A DNA stretch of 64,000 bases from UBA4732 sp002404095 (lineage in GTDB: Bacteria > Planctomycetota > Planctomycetia > Gemmatales > Gemmataceae): the NCBI GenBank assembly GCA_036783645.1, contig DAIPWT010000001.1, forward strand, positions 1-64,000, in the 5' to 3' direction. The position numbers and the translations under genes were made by a program. Below the pieces are notes generated by a model. It searched no databases. It was not told the origin of the DNA and was given only the letters and a program-made list of their open reading frames with translations. Within the stretch, counting starts at the first letter, position 1, and each line of letters begins with the position of its first letter. Shown here piece by piece: positions 41,718 to 50,420 of the stretch.

Positions 41718-43946
41718 GTGATACAACGCCAAAGCGAGCCGTCCACTTGCGATACAATGGCCGGTATGGCCGAGCAGCTATCCGGCGTGGTCGAGCGCGT
41801 CACCTTTCACAACCCCGACACCGGGTTCGCGGTGCTGCGCGTCCAGGCGCGCGGCCGGCGCGGCCTCGTCGCCGTTGTCGGCGTAGTGCCGTCGGTCACG
41901 GCCGGCGAATACGTCGAGGCGACCGGCGCCTGGGTGCGCGACCGCGATCACGGCGAACAATTCAAAGCCGACGAGCTGCGCTGTACGCCGCCGCAGACGC
42001 TCGAAGGCGTCGAAAAATATCTCGGCTCCGGCCTCGTCAAAGGCATTGGCCCCCATTTGGCCCACAAAATAGTTGAAGTCTTCGGCGAACGCACCTTGGC
42101 CGTCATTGATGAAAGTCCGTCATTTCTCAAAGAGGTTAAGGGCATCGGCCCGCGCCGCATCCAGCGCATCCGCGAGGGATGGCAACAGCACAAGGCCGTC
42201 CGCGCCATCATGGTCTTCCTTCAGTCGCACGGCGTTGGCACGGCCCGCGCCGTCCGCATTTACAAGACTTACGGCGATCAAGCCGTTGATGTAGTGCGCG
42301 GCAATCCGTATCGCCTGGCGACCGACATCTGGGGCGTCGGCTTCAAGACGGCCGACGACCTCGCCCGCCGCCTCGGCGTCGATCCGCGGTCGCCGAACCG
42401 CGCCCGCGCCGCCCTTCGCTTTCTTTTGCAACGCCTCAGCCAGGAAGGCCACGTCGCCTATCCTGAACCGGCATTGCTGGAGCCGGCGTTGCTGGAAGAG
42501 AAAGCCGGCGTCACCGACATTCCGCGCGAGATCATGGTTGCCGCGATTGAAGCGGAGCGACAGGCCGGAGATGTGGTGCGCGAACCGGCCGCGGAACCGC
42601 CGTTAATCTATCTCAAAACGCTGTTTCTTGCCGAGCTAGGCGTCGCCCGCGCCCTACACCGGCTTACGGACGGCGATCATCCGCTGCCGCCGTCGCTCGA
42701 CGCCGACGGCGTGGTGTCTGCCATTGAGCGGAAAATGGGCATGGAGCTGGCGGCGGCGCAGAAGGACGCCATCCTTCAGGCGGCGCGGAATAAAGTGCTG
42801 GTCGTCACCGGCGGTCCCGGCACGGGTAAGACGACCATTGTGCGCGGAATACTCGAATTATTCACCGGCCGCGGTTTACGTTTCGCGTTGTGCGCGCCCA
42901 CAGGCCGCGCGGCGAAAAGACTAACCGAGACGACGGGCCGAGAGGGCAAGACGATACACCGTCTATTGGAGTTCGACCCGGCCCTCGGCGGTTTCAAACG
43001 CGACGCCAGCAACCCGCTCGACCTGGACCTACTGGTCGTGGACGAGGCGTCGATGGTGGACGTGGCCCTGATGTATCAATTGGTACGCGCCTTGCCCGGG
43101 CGTGCCTGTCTGGTGCTGGTGGGCGACGTGGATCAGTTGCCGTCGGTCGGGCCGGGCGCGGTGCTGGCCGACGTGATCGCGTCGGGCGCCGTGCCGGTTG
43201 TGCGGCTGACCACGATCTTCCGTCAGGCCAGCCAAAGCTGGATCGTCCGCGCCGCCCACGCCGTCCGCCGCGGCGAAGTTCCGGAGTCGGCTGCGCCCGG
43301 ACAGGGTGATTTCTACTTCGTGGAGGCGGACAATCCGTCAATCGTCGTCGAGCGCATTACGGCAATGGTGCGCGAGCGCATCCCGCGTCGATTCGGCCTC
43401 GACCCGTTCCGCGACGTGCAGGTGTTGACGCCGATGAACCGCTCCGAACTGGGGGCGCACGCGCTCAACGCCCACCTGCAGGCGGTGCTAAATCCGCCGA
43501 CAGGGGGTGTGGAAGTCGAGCGTTTCGGCCAGAAGTTCCGCGTCGGCGATAAAGTCTTGCAGACGCAGAATAACTACCAAAAAGAGGTCTTCAATGGCGA
43601 CATCGGCCGCATCGCCGCCATCGACGGCGCCGAGCGCGAGGTGGTGGTGGACTACGACGGCAAATCCGTCGTCTACGACTTCGGAGAGCTGGACGAAATC
43701 GCTCTGGCTTATGCGCTTACCATTCATAAAGCCCAGGGGTCGGAGTACCCGGCGGTGGTGATGCCGCTGCACACGCAGCATTTCATGATGTTGCGGCGCA
43801 ACCTGCTCTACACCGGCCTCACGCGCGGTAAGAAACTGGTCGTTTTGGTGGGCAGTCGTATGGCTCTGGAAATGGCGGTGCGACGACAGGAGACGGGGCG
43901 ACGTTGTTCGCGCTTGTGCGAGCGGTTGCGCGAGGGGGTCGTTTAG
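41718..43946 (+). CDS. recD2: RecD-like SF1 DNA helicase (RecD2)
   Basis: About 742 residues. N-terminal OB-like domain (LSGVVERVTFHNPDTGFAVL), tandem helix-hairpin-helix region (GIGPHLAHKI, EVKGIGPRRIQRI), then SF1B helicase motifs: I VVTGGPGTGKTT (about 362), II VDEASMVD, III GDVDQLPSVGPG, and the C-terminal YALTIHKAQGSEYPAVVMP and YTGLTRGKK. This is the RecBC-independent RecD2 5'-3' helicase implicated in DNA repair. GTG at 41718 has GAGG seven bases upstream; ATGs at 41757 and 41766 are closer to the usual MAEQLSG start and equally possible. The stop codon lies in a palindromic repeat shared with the convergent downstream gene. Confidence 0.94.
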   Translation: MIQRQSEPSTCDTMAGMAEQLSGVVERVTFHNPDTGFAVLRVQARGRRGLVAVVGVVPSVTAGEYVEATGAWVRDRDHGEQFKADELRCTPPQTLEGVEKYLGSGLVKGIGPHLAHKIVEVFGERTLAVIDESPSFLKEVKGIGPRRIQRIREGWQQHKAVRAIMVFLQSHGVGTARAVRIYKTYGDQAVDVVRGNPYRLATDIWGVGFKTADDLARRLGVDPRSPNRARAALRFLLQRLSQEGHVAYPEPALLEPALLEEKAGVTDIPREIMVAAIEAERQAGDVVREPAAEPPLIYLKTLFLAELGVARALHRLTDGDHPLPPSLDADGVVSAIERKMGMELAAAQKDAILQAARNKVLVVTGGPGTGKTTIVRGILELFTGRGLRFALCAPTGRAAKRLTETTGREGKTIHRLLEFDPALGGFKRDASNPLDLDLLVVDEASMVDVALMYQLVRALPGRACLVLVGDVDQLPSVGPGAVLADVIASGAVPVVRLTTIFRQASQSWIVRAAHAVRRGEVPESAAPGQGDFYFVEADNPSIVVERITAMVRERIPRRFGLDPFRDVQVLTPMNRSELGAHALNAHLQAVLNPPTGGVEVERFGQKFRVGDKVLQTQNNYQKEVFNGDIGRIAAIDGAEREVVVDYDGKSVVYDFGELDEIALAYALTIHKAQGSEYPAVVMPLHTQHFMMLRRNLLYTGLTRGKKLVVLVGSRMALEMAVRRQETGRRCSRLCERLREGVV

Positions 43947-43973
43947 CCGCTCCCCTTAGGGTCGCGGCTAAAC
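43939..43973. repeat. Palindromic repeat family B, copy 2, between convergent genes
   Basis: cgtttagccgc (from 43940) pairs with gcggctaaacg (to 43973) around tccccttagggtc. The TAG stop of recD2 (43944-43946) lies in the left arm. It could end transcription from both sides. Confidence 0.8.
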
Positions 43974-43977
43974 GGTC

Positions 43978-46044
43978 TCAACCCCGCGGCGAGGCCGGCG
44001 GCAGCTCTTTACCGATAAGCGCCTTCCAGGCGTCGGCGGCGGCGTTGCGTTGGTCGGCATCCCAGGCCGCGTTATAAGCCGGCAACGCCACGCGCGCCCC
44101 AAGCGACAAATGCCGTAATTGCCAGTTTGCCAGTTCGCGCACGGCCAACTGGTCGCTCCGCAGGCGCTGCACCAGCAAATCAAACGTCGCCGGATTGCCG
44201 GCGTCCTTTTCGCTGAAGTCGTGCAAAAAATCCAGTGTCGCCTGCGCGTCGCTGGTGCGCTTGTCGTATTTCATCAACAATCCCGTATCCTTTTTGGCGT
44301 CGAAAATTAGGTTGCCGTTTTCAGGGTCGCGGGCCAGCCAGCGCCGCAGCGTCAAAATGGCGGCGTTACGATCCGAAGCGTGCGTTTCCGCGTCGTCGGT
44401 GCAAAGTACGCCAAGCAGCTTATCGACCGCATCGATCGCGCCGAACGAGTAGATTGCCAGGGTGCGGAACATCGGGGCGTCTTCTTTTTGGCGGGCTTCC
44501 AATAGCGCCGAATCGACCGCCTTTTTCTCCGACATGCTGCCGCTAAGCGACAGGAGAGCGTCGCGCATCAGCTGGATTCGTTCCGTTTCTGGCTTAGAGG
44601 TTCCGACGGGCGGCGTCTTGTTCCAGACGGTCGTAAACGACGGCAGGACGTCCGACCCGATGCGCTGCGGATCGGTCGCGCCTGCCCCCTTGTTGTCCCA
44701 GCGTATGAAGGCCGGGGCCGGCAAATTGCCAAATTCGCGGTAGTCAATCTTCACGCCGGCCCGTCCCGTGATGAGGTACCAGATGACTTCCTGGACCGGC
44801 GCCTCGCCGCCGCGGTAGTCGATGTTGCGGGTGTAGACTTTGGCCAGATCGACGCCGATTTCGGTCTCGGGTTCGAGCAATGTCAGATCCCAAGTCTCGT
44901 TGGCGAAGCGAAGGCGGACCTTGACGGCGCCTTCCGGCTTGTGATTGGACAGGTAAATGCGCCCGCGGTCCAGCGTCAGATCGAGGTCGAAGCCGGCTTC
45001 CGGCTGATGCAATCGGACGGCGCTCTCCATGAGCAAATCCATCTTAAAATGAGCGGAATACTCGGGAACGTGGCCGTGCAAGAGCAAATGGGCGCCGCCG
45101 TTCGGGCCGAGGTCGAGTTCGCTTTGATAGCCGGGCAGACTGACGAGATCGTCGGTGGTGAAAACCTGACCGCCGTTCGCCAGCCGTTTCCAGCTGAGTT
45201 GGTTGGCCTCACGGTTCACAAGAATGCTTGGCCCCGTCTTAGCCGGCACGACGTATCGGCCGACAGCGGCGCGGGCCTTGCTCGGCGGATTCGGCCGCAC
45301 GTCCGGCGGCGGCGGCGGTCCATCGGGCGGTGGCGGCGGCCCATCGGGCGTCGGCGTCGGCGTCGGCGTCGGCGGACCATCGGGCGGCTTCGCATCGTTC
45401 GTGTGATCCGCGACTTTTTCCGGTTGAGGCGCCTGCGGAGGGTTTGTCTTGTTGTTGGCAACGACGATCCGATCAGCGGGCAGCGCCTGCCAGATCGCGA
45501 GGGCGAGGGCGGCGATAAGGAGGGCGGCGGCCAACGGCAAGGCCCAGATCATCCAGCCGCGCGACGACGGCAATCCCCCAAGAAACAGGTCGTCGTGGTC
45601 GTCGCCGTCGGCGGACGCGCCGGGGCGGACGTGCGCCTTGCGGAAGGGAATGGCTTCGCGCCCTTTGACCAGGCCGTACATGCGTTCGCGCGCCGTGGGC
45701 GGCACGAGGGCCGGTTCGCCGAGGACGAGCGTGAGGATCTGATGGCACGAGGCGACTTCGGCGAGGTGGACGTCGGACTCTAGGCAGGTTTTTTCGAGTT
45801 CGGCGACCTGTTCGGTGGAAAGTTCATTGTCGAGGTATTCGGCGACGGTGTTGGCGCCGAACTTGTCACCGGCGCCGGCTTCGGGGGGCGTGGTGAGACG
45901 GCGCCGGCGGGTGATTTGTTTGATGCGCGCGACCAATTCCTGGGCGGCGTCGCTCTCGGCGACTTTCTGGCCGATCGCTTTGATCTCGTGCGGTTCCAGG
46001 GTGTCGTCGAGGTAGGCCAGCAGAGTACGCAGGGTTAATCGCAC
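43978..46044 (-). CDS. Anti-sigma/FecR-like membrane protein with proline-rich linker
   Basis: 688 residues. The N-terminal 170 residues hold two short helical modules (RTLLAYLDDTLEP, NTVAEYLDNELSTEQVAELE) like those of anti-sigma or zinc-finger-like planctomycete regulators, but without a clear His/Cys zinc site. One membrane segment follows (WMIWALPLAAALLIAALALA, about 174-193), then a Pro/Thr repeat linker (TPTPTPTPDGPPPPP), a FecR-like beta domain (about 265-430) and a helical C-terminus. The GTG at 46044 has GGAGC seven bases upstream; the longer open frame to 46149 runs into a repeat. No sigma gene is adjacent. A role in sensing envelope signals is inference. Confidence 0.68.
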   Translation of the reverse strand: MRLTLRTLLAYLDDTLEPHEIKAIGQKVAESDAAQELVARIKQITRRRRLTTPPEAGAGDKFGANTVAEYLDNELSTEQVAELEKTCLESDVHLAEVASCHQILTLVLGEPALVPPTARERMYGLVKGREAIPFRKAHVRPGASADGDDHDDLFLGGLPSSRGWMIWALPLAAALLIAALALAIWQALPADRIVVANNKTNPPQAPQPEKVADHTNDAKPPDGPPTPTPTPTPDGPPPPPDGPPPPPDVRPNPPSKARAAVGRYVVPAKTGPSILVNREANQLSWKRLANGGQVFTTDDLVSLPGYQSELDLGPNGGAHLLLHGHVPEYSAHFKMDLLMESAVRLHQPEAGFDLDLTLDRGRIYLSNHKPEGAVKVRLRFANETWDLTLLEPETEIGVDLAKVYTRNIDYRGGEAPVQEVIWYLITGRAGVKIDYREFGNLPAPAFIRWDNKGAGATDPQRIGSDVLPSFTTVWNKTPPVGTSKPETERIQLMRDALLSLSGSMSEKKAVDSALLEARQKEDAPMFRTLAIYSFGAIDAVDKLLGVLCTDDAETHASDRNAAILTLRRWLARDPENGNLIFDAKKDTGLLMKYDKRTSDAQATLDFLHDFSEKDAGNPATFDLLVQRLRSDQLAVRELANWQLRHLSLGARVALPAYNAAWDADQRNAAADAWKALIGKELPPASPRG

Positions 46045-46066
46045 GGCAATCGCTCCATTAAGACAT

Positions 46067-46113
46067 CGTTTAGCCGCGACCCGAAGGGGAGCGCGGGGGA
46101 GACGCGCTTCCCT
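46067..46113. repeat. Palindromic repeat family B, copy 3
   Basis: Carries the full family arm from cgtttagccgcgaccc, followed by a short hairpin ggggagcgcg/cgcgcttccc. The distal right arm typical of full copies is missing. It is in the 5' region of the anti-sigma-like gene. Confidence 0.75.
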
Positions 46114-46175
46114 TATTAATAGTGGCGCGCGGCGGCGATTTTCGTTCACGACTTTCCTGGCCTCCGGCTAACAAG

Positions 46176-46297
46176 GGGCGTACCTCTCGATTTAGGCGAA
46201 CGGCCGGCGTTAGCCGGCTGGTACAGGATGCTGTCGCCGGTAGAATGTCGCACCAGCCGGCTCACACCGGCCGTTCGCCTAAATCGGGAGGCACACT
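46176..46297. mobile_element. Palindromic repeat family A, copy 3, with flanking direct repeats
   Basis: The arms gatttaggcgaacggccggc (from 46189) and its partner (to 46285) match family A with a few changes. The inverted similarity extends outward to about 46176 and 46297. Identical 10-base direct repeats ggctaacaag flank it at 46166-46175 and 46298-46307, consistent with a target-site duplication. With family B copy 3 it explains most of the 339-base gap between the two divergent genes here. Confidence 0.8.
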
Positions 46298-46383
46298 GGC
46301 TAACAAGCACGGCTGGCGGTTGGCTTGCGCCGTCGGTATGCTTCCAATACGCCGAAAGAGGGATGCGCAAGAAGGGGACCGCG

Positions 46384-49300
46384 GTGCAAGATCGTCTCGC
46401 AAAACTGGAACAGACCGCGCCGCTGTCCAGCTTACTGGGTTGGCTGAACTTCTCCGACGGCCGACCGGATTCGCGCTGGCAAAAGCAACTGAACGACGCC
46501 TACGCCCTTCTAGCCGAACACGGCGAATCGGCGCCGTGGCAGTCGCTCTTGGATGCGCTGACGGCCGGGCTGTACGAACTTCACGCCACGGCGCCCGCCT
46601 TCCGCGACGTGCGCCAAGCCGAGCGCGCCCTGGCGCTCACCACCAAAGTGTTGCCGGCCTACCGGGCACATCACGCCGACCTATTGGCGCACCTTGATGA
46701 TCGCGATCTATTTACGCCTTTTTTTCTCGTCCGTGTCTTTGAAACCGTGTTAGTCCTGGGCGTTTCAACCGAGGATGACGAGCGCGCCGTCGCCGGCATA
46801 GTCAGCCGCCTCAATGACTTCGTGGGCTATCGCCCCATCGCCGTGTTGGAGACGCGGCCGCAAGGTGAACCTTACGACCATGAACGCCATCGGCCCGTAC
46901 CACTCTACATTCGCGGCGCCGGCACGGCGTTCGGCCGTTATCAGGAACTGACTTCTACCGCTTTGGCGATCCTGAAAGAGACCGATCCGGGCTTGTTGGC
47001 TGAAGCGCAGTTCGACCCGGATATCCTGGACGAGTTCGCCCTGGACTTGCGCGCTTACGACCACGGTCATCCCGTCAACCGTCGGCCGAACTACATCTTC
47101 GGCGAATGGGATCCGCACCACATTGACAACCAGGGCCGCTACCGTCGTTACGTCGTCCGCAAGATCGCGCTCGACGCGCTACTGGACCGTGTGGAGCAGC
47201 CAGGGCCGCTGGACCGAGGCGAGCGGTTGTGGGAGGCCGCGGCGGCGTTGGCAGGCACCGTACTCATGGCGTCCGGCGTCAGCGGCGCCGGGCCGTCGGC
47301 GCACGACTCGACCACGACCCTTGGAGTCTTGTTGCCGCGCATCGCCCAGTATCGCGATGCGTTTTATGAGCAATTGCTGGCGCAGCGCGGCGGCGCCCAT
47401 GCGGAACGATTGCGTCAAGAGCAAGCGTCGATGCGCCAGCCGTTCGGCGGGGCGCGGCGGCACCTCAACAGTTACCTTGCGCGCCATCGGGCGGCGCAAT
47501 TACAACAGCGCTATTTGGCATTGATTTATGCGCAAATGGGCTATCCAGAGGCCAGCCTTGAGGAAGCGCGTCGCATCCCGGCCGTTTCGGTGCGAATGCT
47601 CAGCGAAGTCGTGAACCGGCTGACAAGCGGCCAGCTGGAGGCGGAACACGGCGAACTGAAGCGGGCGGCGGCGCGGCTGGCCGAGGTGGAAGACCATCTG
47701 CGCCGCGGCGTGTCGTGCGGCGCGTTCGCCGATCCGTGGAACCTGCTGGGTTTCCAGGCGTTGTTTCCGTTGTCGCCGGCGCGCGAGGACAGCGTGCGCG
47801 ATCAGCGCCTTGACGAGTTGGTGCAGGTGGTCGAGCAGATATTCAACCTGTATTCCCGGTTGAGCAGTGAGGCGGCGGCCGCCGGCGACGAAGCCCTGGC
47901 CGGGTCGCTGGCGGAGGGTATGGACCGTCTAGCGGCTTGGTGGGATCCGTTCGCCACGGTCGAGGTGAGCGAGGTGCGCCACGTTCACGGCGGAGAGGCG
48001 GCGGCCTCGGCCCGCCATGTCGCGGCGGCGCTGTCGGGCTGGCGTCAACGCGGCGAGGCGGCCGCTGACCTCGCCTTCTGGCGCGACCAAATCGACTCTT
48101 TTAGCTCTTCCAAGTCGTTTTATCTGGTCGTGGACGCTCTGCTACGCAAAGGCGACTTCCGCGCGTCGTTGGCGCTGCTCGCCAGTTGGCTGGGACGAGC
48201 CGAGCAAGTCCCGCTGGAGGACGGCGCCTATTCCTTCCACGGCTTGGCGCTGCGTTGGTTGCTGGCCCTCACTCAGCCTGCCGAGACGGAAGGCGCTTCT
48301 TTACCGCCCACGCCGGAACGCGCCGGCTTGGTCGTTAAGTTCTTCGACTATTTGGAGGCGAATGCGGAAGAATACTGGGAAGTCCCCGACTTGGACCTTG
48401 AGGAACTGGAAGGGGACGAAGAAGAGGAGCAAGACGATCTCTATGGGGCGGCATATGACGAAATGACGTTTCAAGACAGCACCGACGACGCCGAGGGCGC
48501 GATTTCCGACGGCGGCGAACCGACGGACGAGTTTGATCTGGAGCACGAGGGCGAGCGATTGGACGGACGGCTGCGCTTCCTGATGACGCTGGCGCGGCTA
48601 TGGCAGGTGGCGGCGCGGTTTCTGGCGGCGACGGAAACGCAAGATTCGCCGCTGTCCGAATGGCTGCGCACGGCCCGCGAAAAACGGCGGCTGATGCTGA
48701 CGCTGCTTGATGCGGTACACGATCAGTCGTTGCCGGAGCCGACGGGCGACTACGACTCCCTCGTCGAGTACGACCGGCGCCGCGTTCTTAGGGAACAGGT
48801 GCTATACACCACGATCGCCGCTTGCCTCGATATGACCCTAGCCGTCGGGGCGCTTCAGGGCGCCGTCGGCCCGGACGAAGCGCCGGAGATGGAGGACGGC
48901 GGTTCTCCGGCATGGGAAGCGGACGCGCTTCACCTCGAAGCGGCTCTTTTCCACGGCGAACCAGATGCGGCCCGTGAAGCGCTGCCGTCGTTCCTGGAAC
49001 GGTTCCAGGAAGAAACGCTGCTATCCCCCACGCTAACCGAAGGCGGAAGGCCGCGGCAAATCCTGCAAGTCCGCATCGCTCAGACCGTATTGCGGGCGCT
49101 CCTGGCGAACCTGCCGCGCCTCGGCCTGGTGCGCGAGACGTTCGACCTGTTGCGCGCCGCGCGAGTGATGGAGCAGGCCCACCCGCCGCGCGGCCGAGGC
49201 GTGACGGAATTCAATCACTTCTTCCAGGCCGCCTACCAGGCCGTAGTCGAAAGCGTCGTCGATTCCTCGGCCGGCTGGCCCGCCGAACAAGCAGGCGACG

Positions 49301-50280
49301 GCGAGTTGGTCGCCGTGCTGGAACGATTGACGGCGCCGTTTCTGGCGTTGTGGGTGGAACATAGCCGGACCCTGCAACTTTCGGTGCTGGAGACGCTGGC
49401 GAATGACGCCGACTGGAACGCGCTTCAAACATTCGTACAACGCTACGGCGGCGACTTGTTCCACGCTCGCTTTATGACGTTAGCGAACTTGCGCGGTGTG
49501 TTGCATCGAGGGGTGGGCGCTTACCTCGACTACCTTAGCGACAATCCCGATCCGCTACATCCGGTGCGTCTGCTCGACGACCTTGGCCGGTTGGTGAGCC
49601 GCGAAAAAGCGGTGCGCTTCCTGGAACTGACGCTTCAGGCGGTGGTCGAAAACTACGAAGAATACAAGGACTACAACACGACCACGACTCAGTCGGATTA
49701 CGGCGAGAATCTCCATGTCTTACTGGAGTTTCTCCGTATGAAGGCCTTGTATGAACGACATTCCTGGCAGTTCCGGCCGTTCGTGTTGGCGCATGAGGTG
49801 TTGGCACGGCGCGGGCGCGATGGGGCAGCGATTCGCTGGGAACATTCGGTGGCGCGGTTCACGCAGGAGCGGGCGGCGCGCCATCTGGAGCAATTGACCC
49901 GATTGGAGCAGGCGCGCGGCGTCCATTTAGGCACGGTGGCGGATCGGCTGAACGAGCGCTTCGTGAAGCCGCTGGCGCTGGATCGGCTATGCGCCTTGAT
50001 CGAGCCGGCGATGACAGAGGCCCGGCGCGGCGGCGACCTGCTCGCATTCCCTCGGGTGCGTAAGGAAGTGGAAGCATTCACGGCGACGCCGGCGGGCGTG
50101 GGTTTGGACGTGCCGGCGTGGCTGCGGCGGTTGGAGATGGAAGTGCATCGCGTACAGGCGGCGCACACTACAATGGCCGCGTTGGCGGAGGGCTTTTTTC
50201 GCATTCCGCGACGGCCTCTAACTTATGAGGAACTGCAACAGCAGCTACGCGAGTGGGAGCGTCCGGCCTTGCCCGGATGA
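46384..50280 (+). CDS. Very large protein of unknown function (about 1298 residues)
   Basis: A soluble, mainly helical protein with no signal peptide and no membrane segment. It has many TPR-like or HEAT-like helical stretches (ALLRKGDFRASLALLASWL, LRMLSEVVNRLTSGQLEAEH-type text). An acidic, disordered insert of about 90 residues lies near the middle (EELEGDEEEEQDDLYGAAYD, about 720-810). No catalytic motif was seen, and no family is recognised. GTG at 46384 is preferred because GAAGGGG lies six bases upstream. An ATG at 46363 has its GAGGG site too close; the open frame to 46228 is repeat-derived. It is transcribed alone, divergent from the anti-sigma-like gene. Confidence 0.75.
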   Translation: MQDRLAKLEQTAPLSSLLGWLNFSDGRPDSRWQKQLNDAYALLAEHGESAPWQSLLDALTAGLYELHATAPAFRDVRQAERALALTTKVLPAYRAHHADLLAHLDDRDLFTPFFLVRVFETVLVLGVSTEDDERAVAGIVSRLNDFVGYRPIAVLETRPQGEPYDHERHRPVPLYIRGAGTAFGRYQELTSTALAILKETDPGLLAEAQFDPDILDEFALDLRAYDHGHPVNRRPNYIFGEWDPHHIDNQGRYRRYVVRKIALDALLDRVEQPGPLDRGERLWEAAAALAGTVLMASGVSGAGPSAHDSTTTLGVLLPRIAQYRDAFYEQLLAQRGGAHAERLRQEQASMRQPFGGARRHLNSYLARHRAAQLQQRYLALIYAQMGYPEASLEEARRIPAVSVRMLSEVVNRLTSGQLEAEHGELKRAAARLAEVEDHLRRGVSCGAFADPWNLLGFQALFPLSPAREDSVRDQRLDELVQVVEQIFNLYSRLSSEAAAAGDEALAGSLAEGMDRLAAWWDPFATVEVSEVRHVHGGEAAASARHVAAALSGWRQRGEAAADLAFWRDQIDSFSSSKSFYLVVDALLRKGDFRASLALLASWLGRAEQVPLEDGAYSFHGLALRWLLALTQPAETEGASLPPTPERAGLVVKFFDYLEANAEEYWEVPDLDLEELEGDEEEEQDDLYGAAYDEMTFQDSTDDAEGAISDGGEPTDEFDLEHEGERLDGRLRFLMTLARLWQVAARFLAATETQDSPLSEWLRTAREKRRLMLTLLDAVHDQSLPEPTGDYDSLVEYDRRRVLREQVLYTTIAACLDMTLAVGALQGAVGPDEAPEMEDGGSPAWEADALHLEAALFHGEPDAAREALPSFLERFQEETLLSPTLTEGGRPRQILQVRIAQTVLRALLANLPRLGLVRETFDLLRAARVMEQAHPPRGRGVTEFNHFFQAAYQAVVESVVDSSAGWPAEQAGDGELVAVLERLTAPFLALWVEHSRTLQLSVLETLANDADWNALQTFVQRYGGDLFHARFMTLANLRGVLHRGVGAYLDYLSDNPDPLHPVRLLDDLGRLVSREKAVRFLELTLQAVVENYEEYKDYNTTTTQSDYGENLHVLLEFLRMKALYERHSWQFRPFVLAHEVLARRGRDGAAIRWEHSVARFTQERAARHLEQLTRLEQARGVHLGTVADRLNERFVKPLALDRLCALIEPAMTEARRGGDLLAFPRVRKEVEAFTATPAGVGLDVPAWLRRLEMEVHRVQAAHTTMAALAEGFFRIPRRPLTYEELQQQLREWERPALPG

Positions 50281-50306
50281 GGCGGACAATCCTTCGGCGA
50301 CCTCTT

Positions 50307-50380
50307 GCTCCCTCCCCCCTTGCGGGGGAGGGTTGGGGNNNNNNNNNNCCCCCAACCCTCCCCCGCAAGGGGGGAGGGAG
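50307..50380. repeat. Inverted repeat containing an assembly gap (10 N)
   Basis: The left arm ctccctccccccttgcgggg, then gagggttgggg, pairs with the right arm cccccaaccctcccccgcaa, then ggggggagggag. Ten Ns at 50339-50348 sit exactly at the centre, so the loop is unsequenced and the assembly was bridged there. A related half copy is at 59428-59461. It follows the large unknown gene. Confidence 0.9.
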
Positions 50381-50420
50381 CCGATCATCGACGGCGCCTC
50401 ATTCGAGAGGCACATCCCTT

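Noticed and set aside
45216..45461. Possible tandem repeat locus in Pro/Thr coding region
   Set aside because: The short GGC/GTC-type repeats encode the proline-rich linker of the 43978-46044 gene; not a separate element or CRISPR.
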